This document shows positions 20,693 through 28,857 of a stretch of 38,349 nucleotides of DNA, piece after piece. The notes below the pieces were generated by a model that was not told the origin of the DNA, did no database searches, and worked only from the letters and a program-made list of their open reading frames with translations. Positions within the stretch are counted from its first letter, which is position 1. Every line of letters begins with the position of its first letter. Source of the stretch: an uncultured Clostridia bacterium. GTDB taxonomy: Bacteria > Bacillota > Clostridia > TANB77 > CAG-508. The position numbers and the translations under genes were made by a program. The stretch lies in contig CANQKB010000003.1 of NCBI GenBank assembly GCA_947624405.1, forward strand, positions 1 to 38,349. Direction: 5' to 3'.

Positions 20693-21347
20693 TTACAAAA
20701 AAATCAAGGTCGACATAAATAAATTTGTCGATATATATGTTTCAATGAAAGATGACACAATTAGGCTTATACTTAGCAATATTGAAAACAATGTATGTCT
20801 TAATATTTCTAATTTTATGTTCTCTTTTCTTCTATCTTTCATTATTGATTTATAGAGTCTTATTCCACTAATTGCGAGTGCAAAAATAACTGGTATAAAA
20901 ATTATATTTTGTAATAGCAAAGATGTCATAATAAAAATAGTTCCACGTTTAATTCCAAGTGTTGCGATTATGCAAGATATACTATATCCGAGTGTAAATC
21001 CTCTAAAACATACAATACCATACAGTGCAAATATTCCAATTACTGTAAGACCTGCAAACCACATACAAATAGCAAGTAACAAATTCGTTTTTATAGAGCT
21101 AAAGAAAAGTGCAGTATAATCTATACTAGCATTATTTTTAGCTTTATCTAAAAAAACATTTATATATTTACTTATTTCTTGCCCTTCTTCAATCTTTATA
21201 TTATTTACACATAATACACCGAGAATAACTCCGTACCATAAATATGGCAATGACAATCAAATAATTTCTAAAGTTATTCTCGATATGTGTTTTTATAATA
21301 CCTTTGTTTATATTTTTTCTTTGCTCTCTGGCTCTTTTGTTTTGCAT
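20693..21347 (-). CDS. spoIIM: Stage II sporulation protein M-like; joined by +1 shift at CGG 21231-21233
   Basis: MQNKRAREQRKNINKGIIKTHIENNFRNYLIVIAIFMV+GVILGVLCVNNIKIEEGQEI...YGIVCFRGFTLGYSI. Confidence 0.88.
21231..21233 (-). other. CGG frameshift site, spoIIM: GTA|C|GGA GTT
   Basis: Codon 39 from ATG at 21347. Confidence 0.88.
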
Positions 21348-21412
21348 TACATACCTCTTTTTCAATTAATTTATCTTAATCAATGTTTATGTAATACAAA
21401 ATTAATATAGAA

Positions 21413-22609
21413 CTAACCTGTGCAAATTTTTCCGTAAACTCCTCCACCACCGTGCTGAAATTTCAAATTTGCCTTCTTTTGCTTGAGTTATATTCCTAGC
21501 AATCTTTGTTCCAAAAGTAGCTTCTATATCATCAAAAGATAATTTATGTAATATATTCATCTCTGTTCCAAAATTTTCAAGCATTTTATCTATAGTCTTT
21601 GATCCAATACCTGGTATAAAATTTAAAGGTATTTGATAAACATATGGTGGTCTAAATTCAGGACTTTTTGTTTTTTTCTTATCCTTTATCATTTCAATCC
21701 TATCTAGCACGCCTATAGTTAAAATACTGCTATCACATGTATCGCATTTTGTAACAGGTAAATTTCCTTCTACTCTCTTCCCACATATTTCACAATAAGT
21801 TCTATGATATTTTCCAAGTTTTGGATCTAGTCCATAGTTTGCAACAATTTTTCTTCCATCCTCATTTCTTATTGCTTTCATCAATTCTTTAAAGTTAATA
21901 TTATCCACTAATATTTTATTATATTCTCTTGCAATTTTTGGTAGAGAATGTGCATCAGAATTAGTCAAAAACGTTTTTGTTTCTAATTCTGAAATTTCAT
22001 CTGCTAAATACGTATCAGAACTTAATCCGCAATTCTATAGCAGGAATATCAGCATATTTTTCTTTAAATATTTTTTCTAATCTATCAGTACAATTACCAT
22101 AGAAACTTTTATATGGAGTAAATGCATGTGCTGGTATTAAAACTCCATTATGTTTTTCCACAATGCTAATCAATTTATATGCTGATATACTAGCTCTTTG
22201 TGAACTGAGTGTTATGTTATTTATATATTTAGACATTTCCTTTGAAAATGCTTTTATATCTTTTAAATATGGAAAATAGCATAAATTATGAGCACTTCCC
22301 GTTTTACCATTTTCATTTACTTCTGCTGTTTCTATTTCACTACCCAATATCATGCATAGTTTATCTTTGTATATAATTCCTCCGTTCGTCAAGCTCCATT
22401 GCTTCGCCATTTTTTAAAAAAGCTTCAATGTCTTCTATTACATAAGGAGATGCACAGTCTATTATTCCTGCAATATTAATTCCCTTTCTTTCTGCGCATT
22501 CCTTAGCTATATTCTCAAAATTTAAACTTCTTGCTGCTGTAATTTTAATTGGTTTATTGTTTTGTGCTCTTCCTATGTGTATATGTAAATCTGCAAATAC
22601 TTCGTACAT
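21413..22609 (-). CDS. PHP-domain/HhH protein (TIGR00375-like); three ORFs joined by three +1 shifts at CGG 22382-22384, 22027-22029, 21450-21452
   Basis: MYEVFADLHIHIGRA...AMELDE+GGIIYKDKLCMILGSEIE...AIEL+GLSSDTYLADEISELETKTFLTNSDAHSLPKI...FEISA+GGGGVYGKICTG*. Confidence 0.9.
21450..21452 (-). other. CGG frameshift site, PHP gene, third: GCA|C|GGT GGT GGA GGA
   Basis: Restores AGGGGVYGK. Confidence 0.9.
22027..22029 (-). other. CGG frameshift site, PHP gene, second: TTG|C|GGA TTA
   Basis: Restores ELGLSSDTYL...FLTNSDAHS. Confidence 0.9.
22382..22384 (-). other. CGG frameshift site, PHP gene, first: GAA|C|GGA GGA
   Basis: Restores DEGGIIYKDK. Confidence 0.9.
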
Positions 22610-22610
22610 T

Positions 22611-22874
22611 CTAACGCTCCATTTCTTTCCCTCTTTGTTTTGTTGTCTTCTGTTCACTTTCTTTTTTCCATTCTTGTGCAATAACATATTCATTTTTTGC
22701 ATCCATTCTCAAAGCACTTTCAGGCTTTCCTCCTAGTATATCTATTAAATTTCTAGCACTTTGCATTGGATTTGGATCTTTTGCATTATTTGCTTTTTTT
22801 ATAAGTTCTTTTAAATCCATATTACAATCAGAATTTGGTTTTGCTATTTCTTCTATATCTTTAATAGGTCTCAT
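22611..22874 (-). CDS. Small hypothetical protein
   Basis: 87-aa ORF tightly spaced between neighbours. Confidence 0.6.
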   Translation of the reverse strand: MRPIKDIEEIAKPNSDCNMDLKELIKKANNAKDPNPMQSARNLIDILGGKPESALRMDAKNEYVIAQEWKKESEQKTTKQRGKEMER

Positions 22875-23443
22875 TACGTCAAAACACCTTCTTTCAAAAA
22901 TACAAACTCTTTAAATTTTTCAAGGTATCTATTGTGTAGACCTTTTAAGTTTCTATTTTCCATTAAATTCATTGCCTCATCAATAGAAAATCCTTTTCTA
23001 TCTGATCTATCGAGAACAAGTCCTCCAAAATTATCTACAAGTTCTAATATATCACTTTCTTTTTCTCTTTCTGTTTCTCCTTGATATCTATTAACTTCTG
23101 AGCATATTTTACAAAATCTATCTGAAAATCCTAATGTTGACAAATATTCGGCTCCATCTAGAGCATACTTTTTTATCTTTTCTAAATCATGTGACACTAT
23201 ATTTTTTTTGCAAGCATACAAAAGACACGCTGTTAGCACTAAATTTTCATCTACATCTATATTCATTTTTTCGATAAATAATCTTGCTATCTCTGTTTTT
23301 AAAATCACTGAATTATCTAAAAATATATGTTTTTTCTTTTGTAAATAATATGCAATTTCCATTTTTCTAACATAATCCTTCTCTGACAAAATGTAATCTG
23401 CAAATGACTCCATTATATCACCTAACTTTCTTTGGTTTACCAC
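22874..23443 (-). CDS. Hypothetical protein, possibly HD-domain-like
   Basis: 189-aa ORF; LVLTACLLYACKKNIVSHDLEKIKKYALDGAEYLSTLG resembles HD-type helices, weak. Confidence 0.55.
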   Translation of the reverse strand: MVNQRKLGDIMESFADYILSEKDYVRKMEIAYYLQKKKHIFLDNSVILKTEIARLFIEKMNIDVDENLVLTACLLYACKKNIVSHDLEKIKKYALDGAEYLSTLGFSDRFCKICSEVNRYQGETEREKESDILELVDNFGGLVLDRSDRKGFSIDEAMNLMENRNLKGLHNRYLEKFKEFVFLKEGVLT

Positions 23444-23521
23444 ATATCAATTATATTTGATAATTTAATTTTTTTCAACAATGTAACAATATTGTAATAA
23501 AATTGTTTTATTTTTGTAACA

Positions 23522-24420
23522 TTACATTATTGTTGCTCCTATTACTCCAGCATCATTTCCCATTTGAGCCATTACGATTTCTGGAATAATACCATCAAAT
23601 ATTTTACAATCATCACGTAGTTCTCTAACCAATGGCTCAAGTAAAATATTCTTAAAATGTACAAAGCTTCCTCCAATGCATATGGCCTCTGGTTCGAATA
23701 TATTTATTATATTAGTAAAACCAATGCACAAATTTCTTATATATTCATCAATTATATCTTGTAAATCATTTTTATTCTTTACTATAACATCATATATAGA
23801 ATCTCCATTGCACTCATCTATTTTCATTCTTTCGTTAATATTTGTCTTAAATACTTTCATCGATGCATATGTTTCAAAGCAACCTTTCCTTCCACAAGTA
23901 CATTCTCTTCCATTTCTTTCAATCACCATATGACCTAATTCAAATCCTGCATACTCTTTTGCACTTAGCATTCTATTTTCCATAAAAACAGCACTTCCTA
24001 TGCCTGTCCCTAAACAAATAAATACACAATTTGAATAATTTTTTAAAGAACCATACATTTTTTCACAAAGACCTGCACATTTTGCATCATTTCTTATAAA
24101 AATATTTTCAAAATTTAATGAAGTTTTTAATCTATCAACTATATCAAAATTTTTAATACCTAAATTATATGCTTTTATCATTTTTCCGTCTTTTACGCTA
24201 CCGTGGTACAGCAAGACCTATACTTTCTATTTCATTATAGGTAATTTTCTTCTGCATTAAGATTTCATTTATAAAATTAATAATTCTTTCCTCTATCACA
24301 TTTGTAATTTTCTTCCTATCTTCTTCACTAAAATCAATTTCTTTCTTAACTAATATCTTATCTTTTTCAACTAATCCAACTGCTAAATGGCTTCCTCCTA
24401 AATCAATTCCGTATCTTCAT
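23522..24420 (-). CDS. ROK family kinase (glucokinase-like); joined by +1 shifts at CGG 24409-24411 and 24201-24203
   Basis: MKI+GIDLGGSHLAVGLVEKD...IESIGLAVP+GSVKDGKMIKAYNLG...CLGTGIGSAVF, ELGHMVIERNGRECTCGRKGCFETYAS. Confidence 0.95.
24201..24203 (-). other. CGG frameshift site, ROK gene, second: CCA|C|GGT AGC
   Basis: Restores AVPGSV; zero frame is CGG TAG; in phase only after the first shift. Confidence 0.92.
24409..24411 (-). other. CGG frameshift site, ROK gene, first: ATA|C|GGA ATT
   Basis: Codon 4 from ATG at 24420; restores GIDLGG. Confidence 0.92.
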
Positions 24421-24461
24421 TTCAACTCTCATCCCTTTCAAGATTATTGTATTCAAATTAA

Positions 24462-24601
24462 AAACTGAAAATAGTTGTTTTTACATTCACTTGGTGTCGC
24501 AATCTCCAAATTATATTTTAATATGTCGATTGCTCCAATTCGCACTCGCTTCGCTCGTTTGGTCGCTTACGCGTTCATTTCAAAACAACTATTTTCAGTT
24601 T
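24462..24601. repeat. Palindromic intergenic element, copy 2
   Basis: Perfect 20-bp arms AAACTGAAAATAGTTGTTTT/AAAACAACTATTTTCAGTTT, shared core. Confidence 0.95.
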
Positions 24602-24678
24602 CCTTAAAAAGCATTCTACTGTTGCTTTTCAATGTACAACTCAAACACAATCTGCTTATTATTTTTCAAATTTTAAAC

Positions 24679-24806
24679 TAAGTTTGAGAAAGAATTAGTA
24701 TAGTGCTAGGCGAACAAGGCAAATTACCGGAGACTAGGCTGATGCCTGTCGAAGGTAATTTGACCGCAGTTCAACGACGCAATATGCTGATTATTTCTCA
24801 AACTTA
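24679..24806. repeat. Second type of structured palindromic element, outer arm overlapping rnh 3' end
   Basis: Outer arms TAAGTTTGAGAAA (24679-24691)/TTTCTCAAACTTA (24794-24806) plus inward pairing; inner stem CAAATTACC/GGTAATTTG; apical GACtAGGC-tgat-GCCTGTC hairpin. Confidence 0.85.
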
Positions 24807-25229
24807 ATTGCTTGTCGAGCCATTTCATCACACCTATTATTAAACTCATTATCACTATGACCCTTTACCTTTATAAATTTAACCTTATGAATCTTGGTCA
24901 AACTATCTAGCTCTTCCCATAACTCTTTATTTTTTACATCTTCACGTTTAGAATTTTTCCACCCATTCTTTTTCCAACCTTCAATCCATTTTTGATTAAA
25001 AGCATTGATTACATATGCACTATCACTATATAATTCGACTTCGCAAGGATATTTCAAACTCTTAAGCCCTTCAATCACAGCTGTAATTTCCATTACATTA
25101 TTAGTTGTTTCCTTTTTTCCTCCTGACATTTCTTTTTTATTCCCATCACACATTAAAATCGTTCCCCAACCACCGTGGTCCTGGATTGCCTGAACATGCT
25201 CCGTCTGTATATATTACAACTTTTTTCAT
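24791..25229 (-). CDS. rnhA: Ribonuclease HI; joined by +1 shift at CGG 25173-25175
   Basis: [18 protein letters not shown]+[19 protein letters not shown]...[16 protein letters not shown]...[11 protein letters not shown]...[19 protein letters not shown]. Confidence 0.96.
25173..25175 (-). other. CGG frameshift site, rnhA: CCA|C|GGT GGT
   Basis: Codon 19; restores GNPGPGGWG. Confidence 0.95.
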
Positions 25230-25347
25230 ATTTACTATATCATTCCTTTTCTTTTTTTGTCATAAAACATTGAACTTTTTTTATTTTTATGATATTATAT
25301 CAATAAATGTTTTTATTGTAAAGAAAAATTTATTAATGGAGGTTCTT

Positions 25348-26580
25348 ATGGGTAACGTCTTAGCTGTAATTGGTGAGTATAACCCTTTTCATAATGGTCA
25401 TTTATATCAATTAAATGAAGCTAAAAAAGCTATGCATTCAAATTATGCAGTTGCCTTAATTTCTGGCAATTTTGTTCAAAGAGGTGATGCATCTATTGTT
25501 GATAAATGGACAAAAGCCAAAATGGCTTTATTAAATGGTTTTGATTTAGTTATTGAACTTCCTTGTGTATATAGCATCTCCAGTGCAGAAAACTTTGCAA
25601 CTGGTGCAGTTAGGTTGCTTAATTCTTTAAAAATAATAAACAATCTATCTTTTGGATGTGAAGCCGATGATTTAAATATCTTAAAAGAATTTGCAAACAT
25701 ACTCGCTGAGCAACCACCTAAATACAAATCATTGCTTTCTCATGAATTATCTAAAGGAATTCCTTTTCCTAAGGCAAGAGAAAATGCACTTTTAATGTGC
25801 CTAAACAATATAAGAAAATCTGCTAATGTGTTATCATCACCAAATAATATATTAGCTATAGAATATTTAAAAGCACTTAGAATAACTGAATCAAATATTC
25901 ATCCTTTTGGAATTAAAAGAGTTGGTGCAGATTATCATAGTGAAGAAATTATGGGAGATTTTGCAAGTGCTACAGCACTTAGAAAATATGCATATGAGCG
26001 CAATTTTTATGCAATTAACAGAGCTATGCCTAAAATTTCTTATGATATTTTAGAAGATTGCATTAAAAAGGGACATTATTCTAAAGGTTTAATAAGCTAT
26101 GAAAAGGAAATAATGTTCGTTCTTCGTAATATGACTGTCGCTGAAATTGCTAAGCTTCCAGATGTTACCGAAGGTTTAGAAAATTTAATAAAAAATGCAG
26201 CAAACTCATGCAATAATTTGAATGAACTTATGGGAATGGTAAAATCTAAAAGATATACTCAAACTAGAATACAACGCATTTTGCTTTATGCACTTTTAGG
26301 TATTACAAAAGAAGATATGGAAAATTCTAAAAAAATTGATCCATATATTCGAGTTTTAGGGTTTAACACAAAAGGACAAAATTTACTTTCTGATATATGT
26401 AATGCAAATAGCAAGCTTCAAGTTATAACATCTGTAAAAAGATTTACTACAACTTGTAGAAATAAAAAACTCTTAATGATGTTTGAAAAGGATATAAAAG
26501 CTACTAATATTTATACTTTAGGTTATGAATATGATTCATATTCTAATTTAGATTATACAAATAAATTGATAACTTTCTAA
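25348..26580 (+). CDS. tmcAL: tRNA(Met) cytidine acetate ligase TmcAL family (nucleotidyltransferase)
   Basis: MGNVLAVIGEYNPFHNGHLYQLNEAKK, ISGNFVQRGDASIVDKWTKAKMAL; ATGGAGG RBS region upstream of ATG 25348; the longer ORF from 25105 is not needed. Confidence 0.92.
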   Translation: MGNVLAVIGEYNPFHNGHLYQLNEAKKAMHSNYAVALISGNFVQRGDASIVDKWTKAKMALLNGFDLVIELPCVYSISSAENFATGAVRLLNSLKIINNLSFGCEADDLNILKEFANILAEQPPKYKSLLSHELSKGIPFPKARENALLMCLNNIRKSANVLSSPNNILAIEYLKALRITESNIHPFGIKRVGADYHSEEIMGDFASATALRKYAYERNFYAINRAMPKISYDILEDCIKKGHYSKGLISYEKEIMFVLRNMTVAEIAKLPDVTEGLENLIKNAANSCNNLNELMGMVKSKRYTQTRIQRILLYALLGITKEDMENSKKIDPYIRVLGFNTKGQNLLSDICNANSKLQVITSVKRFTTTCRNKKLLMMFEKDIKATNIYTLGYEYDSYSNLDYTNKLITF

Positions 26581-26608
26581 AAAAAACATAGCCCAAGCTA
26601 TGTTTTTT
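26581..26608. terminator. Bidirectional intrinsic terminator
   Basis: AAAAAACATAGC-ccaa-GCTATGTTTTTT perfect 12-bp stem between convergent genes. Confidence 0.92.
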
Positions 26609-26623
26609 TTGAAAAATTTTTTG

Positions 26624-26932
26624 TTATTGTTCTTCTTCATCAACGAAATCAAATTCATCTTTGAATTTTTCTTTAAAGATTTCAAATACTTTATTCAAGA
26701 TTTCATCATCTTCTACACTTATATATGATTCTTCATCTTCTGAATCTGTATCTTCTACTTGTAATATTACAACTTCTCCTGGTTCAGCCTCATCTTCGTC
26801 TGTTGGTAATAATATTACGTATTCTTCACCGTCTAATTCAACTAAATCTAAAAATTCAAAATTAACTTCATTTCCATCTTCGTCATTTAATACGATAACA
26901 TTATCTAATTCTTCATCATCCATCTGATACAT
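26624..26932 (-). CDS. DUF1292 family protein
   Basis: MYQMDDEELDNVIVLNDEDGNEVNFEFLDLVELDGEEYVILLP. Confidence 0.88.
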   Translation of the reverse strand: MYQMDDEELDNVIVLNDEDGNEVNFEFLDLVELDGEEYVILLPTDEDEAEPGEVVILQVEDTDSEDEESYISVEDDEILNKVFEIFKEKFKDEFDFVDEEEQ

Positions 26933-26975
26933 TCTCCTTTCAAATATTTTTTATATTAATTGTATTACTACAATA

Positions 26976-27401
26976 TTAATGACTTTTGTTCATATAACTT
27001 TCTAAGATGTACACAGCTGAAATAGTATCAACTATATTCTTTTTTTCTTTCTTGTTTACATCTAAAAAATTCATTGTTTTATGTGCAAATACAGTTGTTA
27101 ATCTTTCATCAATACTTTCTATACGTATATTATTAAATTTACATTTTAATTTATGTATGAATTTTTTGGTTTTCTCTACTCTTTCTCCTAATGTTCCATT
27201 CATATTAATTGGCATTCCAACCACAATCGTATCTACTTCATACATTTTTAATAATTCTTCTAATCTTTTAAGCACAATTTTATCATTTCCATCATGATGT
27301 ATTGTTTCCAATCCTTGAGCAGTTATACCGAGTGCATCAGAAACGGCAATCCCCACTCTAGCATCACCATAATCAATTCCAAGCATTCTCATATTATTCA
27401 T
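26976..27401 (-). CDS. ruvX: Putative Holliday junction resolvase RuvX/YqgF
   Basis: [54 protein letters not shown]. Confidence 0.95.
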   Translation of the reverse strand: MNNMRMLGIDYGDARVGIAVSDALGITAQGLETIHHDGNDKIVLKRLEELLKMYEVDTIVVGMPINMNGTLGERVEKTKKFIHKLKCKFNNIRIESIDERLTTVFAHKTMNFLDVNKKEKKNIVDTISAVYILESYMNKSH

Positions 27402-27648
27402 CTACACCTATATAAAACTTAACCATGCTTTCTAATAATTCATCTCTTTCGACTTTTCTAATTATATTTCTTGCATCATTATGACTTGTTATATATGTTG
27501 GATCTCCAGATAATATATAGCCTACAATTTGATTAACGGGATTATATCCCTTTTCCTCGAGTGCTTTGTACACTTCTTGCAAAACATCTTTATATTTTAT
27601 CTTATTCTCATTTTCAACTTTAAAATTTAATGTTTTATCAAAATCCAT
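27394..27648 (-). CDS. ireB: IreB family (DUF965) regulatory phosphoprotein
   Basis: [55 protein letters not shown]. Confidence 0.94.
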   Translation of the reverse strand: MDFDKTLNFKVENENKIKYKDVLQEVYKALEEKGYNPVNQIVGYILSGDPTYITSHNDARNIIRKVERDELLESMVKFYIGVDE

Positions 27649-27671
27649 TACTTTACCTCCTATAATTTATT

Positions 27672-28793
27672 TTATATATTATTAATATCATGCTCATTTG
27701 CAGGTGCTGTATCCAAATAGTCTTCTAGCTTTTTCAAAACCTTTTCAATTGCCGTTCCTTTATAATATGTTGCCAAAACAAAATTTACCATTGGATGTGA
27801 AATTACTACTTTTTTCTTCTTTTTTTCATCAAACTTTTCATTTTCTTCGGTAGCTATAACATCTTCTACCGCTAAATTCTCAACTTCATTTTTTAAGTCA
27901 TTTAAAAATTCTACAACTCCTTCTACATCTACACCTGAAAAAGCAATGACAAATTTTGGACCCATATATCTAACAAAAATATATTCTTTTGATATTTTTT
28001 CTTTAATATAATCACATACATCAATAATCACTTGATTTCCAGTATCTCTATTTACATTTTCATTTATTGCTTGCAAATTAGTAATTTTAAACATACATAT
28101 TGTTGAAGTTGTATAATTATCAATTGTTTTTCTTCCTTCTTCATATAAGTACTCTGATGTTTTTAAATCAGAATATAAATCTTGCCTAGTTAAACTTTCA
28201 ACAATATTCTGATACGATACAATTTTTAATATTGACACAATATTTTCCTTTACTACTTCAAGAATAGTTGTATCAATATTATCAAAAGCATGCATTCTAC
28301 CACTTTCAATTATCCAATAACCAATATATACATTATCTATATAGAGTGGAAAAAACATTGCTGACTTAGCTCGTCCAAACTCCATTTTCTGATATGGTAA
28401 ACGTTCTTCTTCTTTATTTACTGTCACATATTTAGGTTTAGCTGTTGTTATACTATCTTTAAAGATTTCTTCATCTTGAAGTTTACGTAAGGTATCCCAA
28501 TGTTTTTTATCAACGTTAGAAGATTTTACTACATACTCTGCCCCATCAAATAGTACTATTGTTGAATATTTAATTGCATATTGCTCTATTAATATTTCGT
28601 TTATTTTCTCGATTTTATCATCTACAGATTGTGAATCTCCTATAGTTGCCATAAAATCTTGTAGAACATTTAAGCTAGTTACTTTTTGATTTATATCTTT
28701 GTAATTCTTTATTCTTTTGCTTATTATTAAATTGTAGAGCCCCAGCGCTAATACTAATATGACTAATACTATAATTCCTACCAGCTCCATCAT
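27672..28793 (-). CDS. Membrane-anchored GAF-like plus degenerate GGDEF-like protein
   Basis: N-terminal TM; GAF-like region; C-terminal domain resembling GGDEF (RQDLYSDLKTSEYLYEEG...FVRYMGPKFVIAFSG) without a canonical GGDEF motif. Confidence 0.65.
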   Translation of the reverse strand: MMELVGIIVLVILVLALGLYNLIISKRIKNYKDINQKVTSLNVLQDFMATIGDSQSVDDKIEKINEILIEQYAIKYSTIVLFDGAEYVVKSSNVDKKHWDTLRKLQDEEIFKDSITTAKPKYVTVNKEEERLPYQKMEFGRAKSAMFFPLYIDNVYIGYWIIESGRMHAFDNIDTTILEVVKENIVSILKIVSYQNIVESLTRQDLYSDLKTSEYLYEEGRKTIDNYTTSTICMFKITNLQAINENVNRDTGNQVIIDVCDYIKEKISKEYIFVRYMGPKFVIAFSGVDVEGVVEFLNDLKNEVENLAVEDVIATEENEKFDEKKKKKVVISHPMVNFVLATYYKGTAIEKVLKKLEDYLDTAPANEHDINNI

Positions 28794-28857
28794 TCAACCC
28801 ATTCCTTTCTAAGGCACAGATTAAGTTTTTTCAAACTTTTCTCCATTTATTTGCCAA

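Noticed and set aside
21432-21434. Second zero-frame CGG (TTA CGG AAA) at the PHP gene 3' end
   Set aside because: After the shift at 21450-21452 it is read as TAC GGA (Y G), so it is not in frame.
24475-24681. ORF MFLHSLGVAISKLYFNMSIAPIRTRFARLV...
   Set aside because: It is a translation of the palindromic element core; no coding support, and the spacer differs in length in copy 3.
25105-25347. Extended N-terminus of the tmcAL ORF
   Set aside because: Conserved start MGNVLAVIGEYNPFHNGH with upstream GGAGG lies at 25348; the extension overlaps rnhA antisense.
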